The notes under the pieces: model-generated
Databases searched by the model: none
The model's input: the letters and a program-made list of their open reading frames with translations, nothing else
Told to the model about the DNA's origin: nothing
Shown: piece by piece, positions 18,372 through 27,898 of the stretch
Layout of the letters: every line of letters begins with the position of its first letter
How positions within the stretch are numbered: position 1 is the first letter of the stretch
Program-made: the position numbers and the translations under genes
NCBI GenBank assembly: GCA_918797485.1
Contig: CAKKNE010000005.1
Coordinates: forward strand, 2,108,001 to 2,172,000
Origin: Pelagomonas calceolata
Lineage: Eukaryota > Sar > Pelagophyceae > Pelagomonadales > Pelagomonadaceae
Length of the DNA stretch: 64,000 bases
Reading direction: 5' to 3'

Positions 18372-19553
18372 ATGGCGCAGCGCGGCCTCCTCAAGCTCGG
18401 CAAGCGCACGCCCGTGATAGCTAGCTATGCAAGGACCCCGATCGGCGCTTTCAACGGAGCATTAGCGTCATTGAAGGCGCCGGAGCTCGGCGCCATCGCG
18501 ATCAAAGGCGCCTGCGCGCGCGCCGGCATCACGGGCAAAGATGTAGAAGAAGTCCTCATGGGCAACGTCGTGAGTGCCGGCGTCGGCCAAGCTCCAGCGA
18601 CCCAAGCCGCCATCTTTGCGGGATTGGGGGAAGATATACCATCAACCACAATAAACAAGGTCTGCGCGAGCGGCATGAAAAGTATCATGGTGGCGGCGAC
18701 GCAGATCGCGCTGGGACTGCGAGATGTTGTGGTCTGTGGTGGGATGGAGTCGATGTCCAACGTGCCGCACTACGCGCACCTAAGATCTGGATTGCGGTTA
18801 GGTGATGGCAAATTGGTCGACGGCGTCATCTTTGACGGGCTCTGGGACCCCTACGGCGACCAGCACATGGGCAGCTGTGCCGAGAAGTGCGCCGCGGACC
18901 ATGGCATCTCGAGGGACGACCAGGACGCCTACGCGGAGCTTTCGTACGAACGGAGTCGCGCGGCCAAGAGCTTTCATGCCCAAGAGATCGAGCCGGTCGA
19001 AGTGAAACAGAGGAAGAAGACCATCACTGTGGACGAGGACGAGGAACCCTCAAAAGATACAAGTAGATTGCGTTCGTTACGACCGGCCTTCCTCAAGGAC
19101 GGCACGGTGACAGCTGCCAACGCGTCCAAGCTCAACGACGGCGCGGCTTCGTTGGTTGTGATGTCGCTCGAAGAGTGCGAAAAACGAAACTTGGAGCCGC
19201 TCTGTGCGATCCAAGGTTTCGGGGACGCGCAAAGAACACCGATCGACTTCACGATCGCGCCGTCCTTAGCCGTGCCCGCTGCTTTAGCACACGCCGAACT
19301 CGACATGAGCGACGTTTCGATCCATGAGGTGAACGAGGCCTTTGCCGTCGTGGCCCTGGCGAACGCCCAGATCCTAAATGTGGACGTCGACAAGGTCAAC
19401 CAGAGAGGCGGCGCCGTGTCCTTGGGCCACCCCATCGGCATGAGCGGCGCGCGCATCGTCGGGAGTTTGGCGATGCAACTTGAGGCTGTGGGCGTCGCGT
19501 CGATCTGCAACGGCGGGGGCGGGGCCTCGGCAATAGTTCTAACTAAGTTGTAA
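18372..19553 (+). CDS. ACAT: Acetyl-CoA C-acetyltransferase (thiolase)
   Basis: A 393-residue thiolase of normal length. It has the nucleophilic cysteine in NKVCASGMK (Cys 98), the VVCGGMESMSNVP loop, NEAFAVVALAN with the catalytic Asn-Glu region, GHPIGMSGAR with the catalytic His, and a C-terminal CNGGGGASA with the second Cys. It condenses two acetyl-CoA to acetoacetyl-CoA or runs in reverse, feeding sterol/ketone synthesis or degradation. The N-terminus (MAQRGLLKLGKRTPVIAS) is short, so cytosolic or mitochondrial location is open. Its last 11 bp overlap the convergent RNase Z coding sequence. Confidence 0.95.
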   Translation: MAQRGLLKLGKRTPVIASYARTPIGAFNGALASLKAPELGAIAIKGACARAGITGKDVEEVLMGNVVSAGVGQAPATQAAIFAGLGEDIPSTTINKVCASGMKSIMVAATQIALGLRDVVVCGGMESMSNVPHYAHLRSGLRLGDGKLVDGVIFDGLWDPYGDQHMGSCAEKCAADHGISRDDQDAYAELSYERSRAAKSFHAQEIEPVEVKQRKKTITVDEDEEPSKDTSRLRSLRPAFLKDGTVTAANASKLNDGAASLVVMSLEECEKRNLEPLCAIQGFGDAQRTPIDFTIAPSLAVPAALAHAELDMSDVSIHEVNEAFAVVALANAQILNVDVDKVNQRGGAVSLGHPIGMSGARIVGSLAMQLEAVGVASICNGGGGASAIVLTKL

Positions 19554-20790
19554 ACCCCCCTCGAGGCACGGGCACGGCCATGAAGTCCCTCCCTAACACG
19601 ACTTCTTGCCGCCCGAAACTCTTCCGAGCCTGCTCCCTTAATCTCTCAAGGTGCTTCACGGAGTGGTGCCGCGACGACATGTGCGTCAAAATCAAAGCTT
19701 TCGCCTTGGCTTTCGCGGCGAAGCGCCCCGCGCCGCCCGCTGTGCTATGCCCATGTCTTCGGGCCAGAATCCACTGCTCGTCCTCGAGCGTCGCCTCGTG
19801 CACGACAATATCCGCGTTTTCCGCCAGCGGGACTAACGCTGAGGCATCACAAGTATCCCCTACAATAACAACTTTCCGAGGCCGCACGTTCTCCTGTGTC
19901 ACGTCGTCAGCCTTAACAACAGTGCCATCTTGCAACACCACATCTTGACCGGCCTGCAAATGCTGATACAACGGCCCTGGTGTTAAACCCGCTCTTCGAG
20001 CTTCCTCTACTAAAACTTTTCGAGGTAGCGCCACCTCCTCGACCACAAACCCATAGGCGTCCAACCCAGGCCTATGCACGATCCGCGCACAAGACACGAC
20101 GTGTGTGCTCGTTTCCACAATGGTACCCTCCTCCACAATTCCTGAATGCACCAAACTGCCGTGGGGCTTCTGTTTGGGATTACGGTTCGCGCTCTCTGAC
20201 GAAGCGATCTCGACGACCTTCACGGCCGCGTTTGAGCGAGGAGGCACTTGGGAATACGTTAATGTGGAACAGAGGTAATCATAGAGACCTTCCGGACCGT
20301 ATACAGTTAATTCGCGGGGCCCCTGGTTCCGCCCGTACCTTATATGTTTTATCTTGTTCTCATTCGTTTTCATATCAGACCAAGTAGCTAGGAACCCAGG
20401 TAACCCCCAGAGGTGGTCGCCGTGGAGGTGCGTGATGAAGATGCGGTCGATGTCCGCGTGGGAGATGGGCGAGGACATGACTTGCCGCGTCGTGCCCTCG
20501 CCGCAATCAAAGAGCCACGTCGTCGACTGCTCGCCGTGGGCGTCCAGCCGCAACGCGACGCAGGCCGCATTTCTATCTACTGATGGTCCTCCCGCGCCCG
20601 TTCCTAAGCAGGTCAATTCTAGTCCCGTCCAGGGCCTCCGTCTATAGTTCTTCCTTCTAGATCGCACGAAGGGGTCGACGGTGTAGGTGTGGAGTGGTCG
20701 TCGTTCCGCATTGCGCTGCAGCACCGGCGGCTGCCGCGGCGGCGTGCGTGCGGCATAAAGTAGCCGGCGCATGGCGACACACCGGCGCAT
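19543..20790 (-). CDS. Ribonuclease Z (tRNA 3'-processing endonuclease, short-form)
   Basis: 415 residues, metallo-beta-lactamase fold. The zinc-binding motif FITHLHGDHLWGLPG, the AYGF-type exosite region (LDAYGFVVEE), GDTCD, the HEAT motif (VVHEATLEDE), HSTAGGAGRFA and LILTHMSSRH are all present, so it should be active. It cuts tRNA precursors after the discriminator base. An N-terminal extension of about 55 Arg-rich residues (MRRCVAMRRLLYAARTPPRQ) looks like an organelle leader. A candidate for mitochondrial or plastid tRNA maturation. ATG 20790 is the first in frame. Confidence 0.94.
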   Translation of the reverse strand: MRRCVAMRRLLYAARTPPRQPPVLQRNAERRPLHTYTVDPFVRSRRKNYRRRPWTGLELTCLGTGAGGPSVDRNAACVALRLDAHGEQSTTWLFDCGEGTTRQVMSSPISHADIDRIFITHLHGDHLWGLPGFLATWSDMKTNENKIKHIRYGRNQGPRELTVYGPEGLYDYLCSTLTYSQVPPRSNAAVKVVEIASSESANRNPKQKPHGSLVHSGIVEEGTIVETSTHVVSCARIVHRPGLDAYGFVVEEVALPRKVLVEEARRAGLTPGPLYQHLQAGQDVVLQDGTVVKADDVTQENVRPRKVVIVGDTCDASALVPLAENADIVVHEATLEDEQWILARRHGHSTAGGAGRFAAKAKAKALILTHMSSRHHSVKHLERLREQARKSFGRQEVVLGRDFMAVPVPRGGFTT

Positions 20791-20953
20791 CGCTGTGATT
20801 TGCAGGCGTTGTCAACAGCGATGCGGGTGCGCGTTTTGAAGGTGCGAGCGGTTGATCTACTGAAAGTTGCGTACCAAAGCTATTGAATGACGCCTCTTAC
20901 GTGCAATAAGGTGGCGTTTTGAGGCGCTGCAAGCGCTTTCACTCGCGCGTGCA

Positions 20954-20977
20954 GCTAGCGTCCTGTAAGACACTAGG
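20954..20977 (-). promoter_or_regulatory. Promoter palindrome, RNase Z/Dpy-30-like gap
   Basis: Read on the minus strand: CCTAGTGTCTTACAG then GACGCTAGC. It is 106 bp before ATG 21083 and 164 bp from ATG 20790. Confidence 0.65.
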
Positions 20978-21082
20978 CAGGCGCTACAGCGCTGCTCGGC
21001 CAGTGCCCCAAGTGGGCTGCCCCAGTGGCCGAAGAGAAGCCAGACGACCGAGACGAGCACCGTAGGGAGACGCACGGACCGC

Positions 21083-21475
21083 ATGGCGGACGACGCCGCG
21101 CCGGCGGAGCCCGAGCCCGAGCTGCCCTTCCACGAGCGGCCCCAGGACCTGCGCCAGAAGGGAAATGATTATGAAGCTTACCTGAAGAGCACGCTCGGTC
21201 CCCAGGTCGTGGATCTGCTGACGCGGCTCGAGGAGGCCGTCGAATTTGTGCCCGACGGGACGATCCGGCGGCCCGCGGACCCGAGAGCGTGGCTCGCGAC
21301 GGATCTGGCGCGCCAGACGTACGAGGCCGAGAACAGCGTCTTGCGGGACGAGGTCGAGGGCCTGCGCGCCGAGGCGGCGCGGCTGCGGGACATCGAGGAG
21401 GAGCGACGACGCGCGCTCGCGCCGCCGGCGGAGCCCGGGAGCGACGAGGAGGAGGACGAGGAGGAATCTGATTAG
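21083..21475 (+). CDS. Dpy-30 motif-like coiled-coil protein
   Basis: 130 residues. The segment YLKSTLGPQVVDLLTRLEEA followed by RPADPRAWLATDLAR resembles the Dpy-30 dimerisation helices (YL...V.P.L..GL..L...RP.DP..WLA..L), which dock on COMPASS methyltransferase or axonemal partners. A predicted coiled coil (about 85-115, ENSVLRDEVEGLRAEAARLRD) and an acidic tail follow. A longer loop between the two helices than in classical Dpy-30 makes the assignment tentative. ATG 21083 is the first in frame. Confidence 0.6.
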   Translation: MADDAAPAEPEPELPFHERPQDLRQKGNDYEAYLKSTLGPQVVDLLTRLEEAVEFVPDGTIRRPADPRAWLATDLARQTYEAENSVLRDEVEGLRAEAARLRDIEEERRRALAPPAEPGSDEEEDEEESD

Positions 21476-21811
21476 GAGTGCTCGCGGGTAAATAAGAGGA
21501 TTTGTTTTGACGATAGCGAGTGCGGGTCTGGGGCTCTGCTCTCCCACAGAGGGAGATTGCAATTTGCATAAATTGGTGGGCGCAAGCACGCGCGCCGCCG
21601 TTTTGTGGCTGCCCGCTGTTTACAGAGAGAGTCATTTTGCATTCCGCGCTCGCGGGGCTGCAACGGACGCGGCCGCGATTCGGTCCCCAAGCAAGTGCAG
21701 CAGAGGAGCTGCCATCTTGACGCCGCAGCAAGTCCAACGCGTGGGGGCGGAACCGCTCACCGCGCGCCGCCGCGGTGCGCTGCCCCATAACTAGCGCCGC
21801 GACACGCAAGC
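21476..21811. other. Intergenic gap with no gene seen
   Basis: 336 bp between two same-strand genes. Contains a short A/T-rich 3' region (AAATAAGAGGATTTG near 21490) and otherwise mixed sequence with no repeat shared with other gaps. Confidence 0.4.
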
Positions 21812-24518
21812 ATGGAGTCCACGCCGACACGCCCCACACCACCACCAGCCTTCGAGACGCCTTTATCGTATCGACCACCACCGGTCACGCCAACGAAGCA
21901 CAAAGGGCTCTTTCACAGAACCAAAACAATCTCGCCGCCGCCCTCGCCCGTCATACAAGTAAGAAAAAGGGGCCCGCGCATGTCCCGCACGCAAGAGATT
22001 GGCTTCGCTCTTAGAGAGTTATGGAAGACGCATGAGGATGTCTACCACGACTACGTCGGAGATGAACGAAGGGTGCGATATTTGCTCGCTACTTGGCTCG
22101 GGCCGAAATATCAGAGACAGCTACGAATAGGAAGGTTACATGTCCGATTGATTGAGGCGGCGAACCTACCGGCAGCTGATCTGGGTGGAACGTCGGACCC
22201 CTATGTTGTGGCGACATTAACAGGATGGAATAAGTATGGCGACGAGTGGTCCATGTACGGCTGGCGCGACGCGCAAACGTCACAGGTCAAGCCCAAGACT
22301 CTATCACCTAGATGGTATGAAGATAAGTACTTCGCCGTACCTCGCCACGACGCCTGGCTGCGCGTAGAAGTGTTTGACAAGGACAACCAGTCCACTGATG
22401 ACTTGTTAGGTAGTGTGGAGATACAATTGAAGGATCTAAGTCATGTCGGGGCGGTGAAGCGGTGGTTCCCCTTATCAGTACCCGGTCACTCCGAGACGGC
22501 CGCAGCTATCCACTTGTATTTACATTACGACGTCTCCGCATTGGGCGAAGCTTTATCAATGGTCTGGGCCGAGCAGCCCAAATCAACGAACAAAACTCCG
22601 TTTGACGCGAACCGCTTCTACGCGAACGCCATTGAATTGCAGAAGGAACTAGAACCCTATTTGGCATTTGCTTCATCCCTAGAAAAAGTATTAGCGTGGA
22701 AGAGCCCCTCCACAAAACGCTGGTTTTTACTCGCGTTAATCGCGGCCTACTTCGCGGAGTACGTCTGGGAGTTGATACATCTCTCGATTATCTTATTGTT
22801 GGTGAGGAATTTGCAGAGAAAACGATTCCGCGAACACATACGCACAGAAGCCAAACACTGCTTCGCGAAGGTCGACAACGATGGCGGCGGCACGTTGGAT
22901 CGGGCGGAGATTGGTCTCGCGATCGCGCAGCTCGCCATGAAAAGAAAGACGACTCCGCCGCCCGATGCTGAGGTCGACAAACTCTTTGCAAAAGCAGACG
23001 TCGATAAAGGCGGGTCATTGGACTTAAACGAGTTCGCGCAGCTCTGCCTGGACTCGCCGTCGCTCATGGGGCTAGACGTTACGGAGGAAGAGGAGGAGGA
23101 GGTCGTCGGCTGTGTGGAATCAACCAGTGCGTCGGGTGCTCTGACGCGACCGTGCTGGCTCCGTCCAGCGGTGATGGACGTGCCGTAAAACTTTGATCTT
23201 CACACAGGTCGTCGGCGACGCGGAAACGGAGAGACTACTGCGAGGCAGTCCCAAGAAGAAGGCCCTCGTGAAGCTGCCCTCGTTCCGTTCCAGCTCCAGT
23301 CAAGAAGAGGAAGAAGTAGCCCATGACAAGAAGAAGGGCCCCTTTCATGGGATGACGAAGAAGGTCGTGAACCTGGCCGCCAATAAAGCGGGGAAGGCAC
23401 CGGCCAAATTGATGTTGAAATTAGGCGCGACGGCGTCCGACGTGAGGAAATTGCGCGATTTATTCAACTGGGAGGACGCGACCAAGACCCTGGGGTTCTT
23501 GCTCGTGAATCTGGTAGCGGCGGTTTTACATTTCTATTTACCAATACGGTACTTTGCGATGCCCGTGGTCGTGGGCATGTTCTTCGTGCTGTCGGAGAAG
23601 TCCAAGGCTATCGAAAGAATAGCGTCGCACGCCTTCTCTGCTAGAAAACGGTACGTGCATCTCCGACGGCTGAAGAAGGGCTACGCCGAGCCTACTTCTC
23701 CATTACTAAGGTTGCCGACGGCGCGGCCCGTGCCGCAGCACAAGAAAAGTCATTTGCCATCCTTTGGTAGAGGGCACAACCGGCAACTCGTCAAAAGCGT
23801 GGTGCGAGGCATCTTCTCCCGGCTCGACGACGACGCGTCTGGCAGCGTCGACGGCCGCGAGCTCATCAGCTTCGTGGAGGAGGCCTTGCCGCGGGCCACG
23901 CCTCGGGCCGTTGCTAAATTAGGAGGCGACGCGGCGACGGCGAAGCTGGCCGTCGAACGGCTCGTGCAGAAGTTTGATGTCAACGGGGACGGCCAGATCG
24001 ACCGCACGGAGTTTGAGAGCATCGTGCAGAAGTCCGGTTGTGTCGACGTGCTGACGCAGGATGAGTTGAGAAGGCAACTGACGGCCGAGGGCGGGCTCCA
24101 TTGTAGTAAGAGACCGTCGTACGAAGCCCACTTTCCCATGACGGCGTCTCATACCACTTCCTTGAATGTGCAAGCGAGTAACAAGAAGGTCGACGGGTAC
24201 CGTATTCACAAATTGGTCTGGACGACGGTCAAAGGCGAGACGAAGAGCGCGGACGACGTTAAAAGAGTAGTGGCCTCGATGACCGCGCCGTCGGTATTGC
24301 TGGTCCACCGCGCGTCGACGGCTCCCTTACAATTCGACGTGGGAGTCTTCTTCCGGGACCCGTTGGTGGATCTGCTGACGATGCTCTGCACGGGGCGGCC
24401 GTTGGAAGCGGGCCAGGCGCTGGACCCGTCGCGGATCGACGCCATATCCATTAAATCGCCGTCATCAAGAGCGCTGCGCCTGGAGAACTCGGACGGAGAG
24501 ATTGGGGAGGACTTTTAA
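21812..24518 (+). CDS. C2-domain, EF-hand membrane protein (MCTP/reticulon-like)
   Basis: Exons 21812-23101 and 23208-24518 give 866 residues. Order: Pro-rich N-terminus; C2 domain at about 105-235 (LHVRLIEAANLPAADLGGTSDPYVV, LRVEVFDKDN) with the calcium-binding aspartates; a hydrophobic hairpin at about 297-325; an EF-hand pair (DNDGGGTLDRAE, DVDKGGSLDLNE); a second hydrophobic pair (GFLLVNLVAAVLHFYLPI, FAMPVVVGMFFVL); and a second EF-hand pair (DDDASGSVDGRE, DVNGDGQIDRTE). It suggests calcium-regulated membrane contact or tethering at the ER, as in MCTP/extended-synaptotagmin proteins; the exact family is inferred. Confidence 0.85.
23102..23207 (+). mobile_element. Introner in the C2/EF-hand gene (106 bp), exact 8-bp target duplication
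   Basis: GTCGTCGG is the first 8 bp of the intron and the first 8 bp of exon 2. Between them the element starts CTGTGTGGAATCAACCAG and ends TTTGATCTTCACACAG: inverted ends. Removing it joins E-E-E-V-V-G in frame. Confidence 0.93.
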
Positions 24519-24527
24519 TTCATATGT

Positions 24528-24545
24528 ACTAGTAGTACTACTAGT
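24528..24545. repeat. 18-bp perfect palindrome between convergent genes
   Basis: ACTAGTAGTACTACTAGT, 10 bp after one stop and 32 bp before the other. Possible shared 3'-end signal. Confidence 0.5.
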
Positions 24546-24576
24546 CTTACTGACAATGTGCGGCAGGGACTCCTAT

Positions 24577-25497
24577 TTACATGTAATCCTCATCAACATT
24601 TTTGTCCAGAGCCGCAACCAGCGCACAGCGCACCGCCTCACGATTCCGGTGATCAACCCCAGCGAGATGGGTGAGCAGTAATTGAAACTCACTCCGGCTC
24701 ACGTCGACCAAATGATCTGCTTGATCATGTAGCCCCATATACAGCTTGATCCGAAACAAATCACCGTTGCCATTCGAATCATGAAACAGTTCAAACGACA
24801 AGGAAGGCTTAAAATGATAAGGCTTCATGTTCGAAGACCACTGATTATACAGTCGACTTCGAGCCTCATAAAGGTAAGGTTGCCAATTAACACCAAAATC
24901 TCCTATGGGTTGCGCGAAACTAAAACACCCGAGGGCGATCATAACCGAATCAGCCTCACGAACCGCGACGACGGATATCTTGAGGCTCTCCATCAAGCTG
25001 TCGTCATACTCATCTCGAGTAGGAACGTGTGCCAGGTGGTTGACCATGCCTTCCCAGGAGCGCATTCTTGCATCCAAGAGTCGAGACGGTAATAATACTA
25101 AGGACTCATCCCCTAAAGAAGGGTTAGACACGCAGCACGACGGCATGGCGCTTAGGTCGCCCTCCCAAATTAACTCGTCGTCCTCTTCGATTCGTATGAA
25201 GTAAGTAAAGTCCGTAAACTTGTTATTTCTCTGGTCTGGTTCCTCCGGGCGAGGCGGATTTGGCGCAGAGCGCGAGAGGTCGGCCGCGAGCCGCCGGCGG
25301 AGCGCTTGCGACCGCACCCGCGAGATGGCGTCCTGCTCCAAGACGTCGCGGGTGGTGCGCGGCGGGCACTGCACGGCCGCCAGCAGCCTCCAGGCATTCG
25401 TTTCGCGCACCTCGGTGCGCAGGGCTTTGCTGCAGGATAACCGGCCCAAGGACTCTGCAGTCAGGAATTCAATCAGCTCCGGGCGCAAGGGGATCAT
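24577..25497 (-). CDS. F-box-like protein of unknown function
   Basis: 306 residues from ATG 25497. The first 45 (IEFLTAESLGRLSCSKALRTEVRETNAWRLL) resemble an F-box, whose job is to bind SKP1 in SCF ubiquitin ligases. The remainder has a TYFIRIEEDDELIWEGDLSA segment and a long soluble C-terminal domain I do not recognise; with an F-box it would be the substrate-binding part. No metal or catalytic motif is visible. A good TATA box lies 26-36 bp upstream of the ATG, so the leader must be very short. Confidence 0.65.
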   Translation of the reverse strand: MIPLRPELIEFLTAESLGRLSCSKALRTEVRETNAWRLLAAVQCPPRTTRDVLEQDAISRVRSQALRRRLAADLSRSAPNPPRPEEPDQRNNKFTDFTYFIRIEEDDELIWEGDLSAMPSCCVSNPSLGDESLVLLPSRLLDARMRSWEGMVNHLAHVPTRDEYDDSLMESLKISVVAVREADSVMIALGCFSFAQPIGDFGVNWQPYLYEARSRLYNQWSSNMKPYHFKPSLSFELFHDSNGNGDLFRIKLYMGLHDQADHLVDVSRSEFQLLLTHLAGVDHRNREAVRCALVAALDKNVDEDYM

Positions 25498-25522
25498 GGT
25501 TGCAAGCTATCGATGGAAGCCT

Positions 25523-25533
25523 TGTATATATAG
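25523..25533 (-). promoter_or_regulatory. TATA box of the F-box-like gene
   Basis: On the minus strand CCTATATATACA, centred about 31 bp upstream of the ATG, in GC-rich surroundings. Confidence 0.55.
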
Positions 25534-25621
25534 GCAGGGGCAGCCCTTTGTGCCGACCGGAGCGCGCAATTGCGCATGCAAATCAAACGCGCACGGGTTT
25601 CGCGCGATTTGTTAACTAAAT

Positions 25622-26716
25622 TTACCCGTCGCCAGCCGCCGCCTGGGCCTGGAACTTCCCGAGGATGTGGTACTCCGTCCCGACGCCGATGCGCGGCGTC
25701 CGCTTCACGACCAGGCCGCCCGTCGTCCCGAGCGTCAACGAAGCCCCGGCCGCCAGGCCCGGGAACGGCCCCGCGCCCCCATCCCTCGAGCCGCCCAGAT
25801 ACCGCTCAACCCGCTCGAGCCGCCGCATCGCAGCGTTCTTCTCGTCCAGTGCCAGCACTTGCTTCCGCAGCCCAAATATTTTCGCGAGCGGGTTCGCCTT
25901 CACGGCCTCGTCCGCCAGCTCCGCAGAACGCGTTTCAGCTTCCTCATACCGTTCCCTCGCTTCCTTCCGCGCCTCCGCGCCTCGCTCCAGCTCGATTTCT
26001 TGCCAGACCGGCGCAGTGAAAAAGACCCTACCAGGAGGTAAGGTGACGTCGTTCCGCTTCGCCTCCTCGGGAAACTCGAGCCAGAACCGCAACAGCGCGG
26101 GCTTCTGCGGCGGCTTCGGCGGCTGGATCGCCCAGGCCCCTCCTCTGACGGGCACCGTGACCTTCCCTCCAACGCCCACAAAGCTCGCCTCTCCCTGAGG
26201 TCTCACGCGAAAGCAGGTCTGCCCCACCAGCGCCTCGGGCTCGCCGGGGTACGGTTCACTGTCGAACTCTACCGTAATAGGGAGTAGGAGTCGCGCGCCG
26301 CTCGCCGCCCACTCTTCCGGCATCCACGTCCCGGTTTCTCTACCTATCGATAGACTAAGCTTCCAGGAGGCCTTCGTGAGCTTGTTCTTTTGCGCGAGCT
26401 TCGTGAGATCCGGCGCGTCGTCGTCGATCACCTCGAGCGCGCCCGCGTCGTCGGAATAGTCGTCGTCGCTCAAGTTCGCGACGCACTCGTCGTCGTTCGG
26501 TGCGCACTCGACGTCCTCGACCTCGTCACTATAGATGCGCGTCGTCGACGGCCTCGGGCGCTGCGGCCGAGATGTGCGGGTCGCTGGCCTCGGACGGTGC
26601 GAGAGCCGAGATGTGCGGGTCGTCGACGGCTGCGGGAGTCCGGACCATACCAAAGATAGGGCTGGGAACAGTGCGGTGAGAAGGAGCCAAAGCACGGACT
26701 TCTGACAGCGATGCAT
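25622..26716 (-). CDS. Unrecognised protein with signal peptide, probably plastid-targeted
   Basis: 364 residues from ATG 26716. Residues 1-25 (MHRCQKSVLWLLLTALFPAL) are a clear signal peptide followed by a Ser/Thr/Arg/Pro-rich stretch, as in the bipartite leader of complex plastids. An acidic segment (about 65-100) precedes a folded region (about 120-230: LLLPITVEFDSEPYPGEPEAL, VGGKVTVPVRGGAWAIQPP, RFWLEFPEEA). A charged coiled coil at about 240-300 and a Gly-rich end follow. No family recognised. The longer frame upstream begins at GTG and is not preferred. Divergent from the next gene across a promoter palindrome. Confidence 0.68.
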   Translation of the reverse strand: MHRCQKSVLWLLLTALFPALSLVWSGLPQPSTTRTSRLSHRPRPATRTSRPQRPRPSTTRIYSDEVEDVECAPNDDECVANLSDDDYSDDAGALEVIDDDAPDLTKLAQKNKLTKASWKLSLSIGRETGTWMPEEWAASGARLLLPITVEFDSEPYPGEPEALVGQTCFRVRPQGEASFVGVGGKVTVPVRGGAWAIQPPKPPQKPALLRFWLEFPEEAKRNDVTLPPGRVFFTAPVWQEIELERGAEARKEARERYEEAETRSAELADEAVKANPLAKIFGLRKQVLALDEKNAAMRRLERVERYLGGSRDGGAGPFPGLAAGASLTLGTTGGLVVKRTPRIGVGTEYHILGKFQAQAAAGDG

Positions 26717-27018
26717 TGTGTGGCGGAGGGCTGCGGTAAAGACCACAACTTCGCACAGCCCAGGAGCCCGAGATGCAGCCGTAACTGCTCGTAAACCTAA
26801 CTCGTGCAAAAACCGAGCTAGCGTCGTGTAAGACACTAGCAAGAATCCGTGCTTGCTTTGACGATCGATTACTCCGTCGCAAGACGCCGCCGGCGCGCTC
26901 GCGCCAGCGCAAGAGACGACCGACACCCTGGAGAAGCTGTGAGCCGAAGGCCGTGACCGAAACGGTCGAGTATACGCTACAAAAGCCTACCCAGCCTACG
27001 CAGCCAAAAAAAGCAGCC
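26717..27018. other. Divergent promoter region
   Basis: 302 bp holding one copy of the palindrome (26817-26840) 101 bp from the left start codon and 178 bp from the right one. No other feature. Confidence 0.5.
26817..26840 (-). promoter_or_regulatory. Promoter palindrome, 26.8 kb divergent gap
   Basis: Minus-strand reading GCTAGTGTCTTACAC then GACGCTAGC. Confidence 0.65.
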
Positions 27019-27858
27019 ATGCCCAAGCCCCCGAAGGCACCCAAGCCCAAGAAGGACCGCAAACTAAACGTCGACCTCCTCTGCAAGATGGCCGGCAAAG
27101 AAACCGAGAGAAGAGTACCCCTACCGGACGGCACCAAATTAGAAGCGAGAACCGCGAACCTAAGGCGGGCAAAAGTAGCCATACTATTATGCCCGCCGCT
27201 GCCGCCGAACGGTAATTGTTATGCGCCCGAGGTCGGGTGCCTGCAGGCAGCGCTGGCGCTGGACGGCTACTGCACGGTGCGGTTTAATTTTAGGGGAGTC
27301 GGCAAGAGCACGGGGTCGACGTACTTCCGGAGCCCGCAGCGCGAATGTGAGGATGTGAGGGATATCTGTCGGTGGCTCCACGCCTACCGCAAGCACCTCG
27401 GGGAGGAACCCCTGCAGTCGGTTTGGGTTGCTGGTGTGTCGTATGGATCATGTATAGGGTCCGCCGCGGCGGGGCTGTATGACGAATTTAGTGGGTATGT
27501 AGCCGTGTCCTACCCGGCGTCGTACCTGTGGTACTGCTGCAACCTGCAGGGCGACACGTTTTTGCAATATGCGAGAACGCCGAAACCCAAACTCTTCCTG
27601 AGCGGCGACGTCGACGTGTTCGCTGGTAAGAAAGCTACGGACGAAGTCGTGAAGTCCATGCCGGTGCCTGTGTATCATGTGGCCTGCCCGACGCTCGATA
27701 GTACATTAGGCCACTATTTTCGACGGCAAGAAGATTTGGAGGTGTTGCGGCGGGAGGCGCTCGCGTTCTTCCGGAAGCACGCGCCGACGCCTGGGTTAGA
27801 TGGTGATCCGAAACCCCGAGCGGTGGCGAAGCCGCGGCCGAAGAGCCCTGTTGTATAA
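27019..27858 (+). CDS. Alpha/beta hydrolase
   Basis: 279 residues from ATG 27019 (a GTG 66 bp upstream lengthens the frame without a recognisable domain). After a Lys/Pro-rich leader the fold runs VAILLCPPLPPNG, CTVRFNFRGVGKSTG, the nucleophile elbow GVSYGS (Gly-x-Ser-x-Gly), SGDVDVF with the probable catalytic Asp, and LGHYFRR with the His. The closest general match is to the alpha/beta hydrolase group whose members have an FRGVGxS strand (serine esterase/peptidase-like). The substrate is unknown. It converges on the PFK-2-like gene with a 40-bp gap. Confidence 0.82.
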   Translation: MPKPPKAPKPKKDRKLNVDLLCKMAGKETERRVPLPDGTKLEARTANLRRAKVAILLCPPLPPNGNCYAPEVGCLQAALALDGYCTVRFNFRGVGKSTGSTYFRSPQRECEDVRDICRWLHAYRKHLGEEPLQSVWVAGVSYGSCIGSAAAGLYDEFSGYVAVSYPASYLWYCCNLQGDTFLQYARTPKPKLFLSGDVDVFAGKKATDEVVKSMPVPVYHVACPTLDSTLGHYFRRQEDLEVLRREALAFFRKHAPTPGLDGDPKPRAVAKPRPKSPVV

Positions 27859-27898
27859 GTATGTGATTACTCTGGACAACAAAATGAACACTCCGGGG

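Noticed and set aside
20973-21881. 302-residue minus-strand frame
   Set aside because: Low-complexity Arg/Pro/Ala and antisense to the Dpy-30-like gene and the next gene's start.
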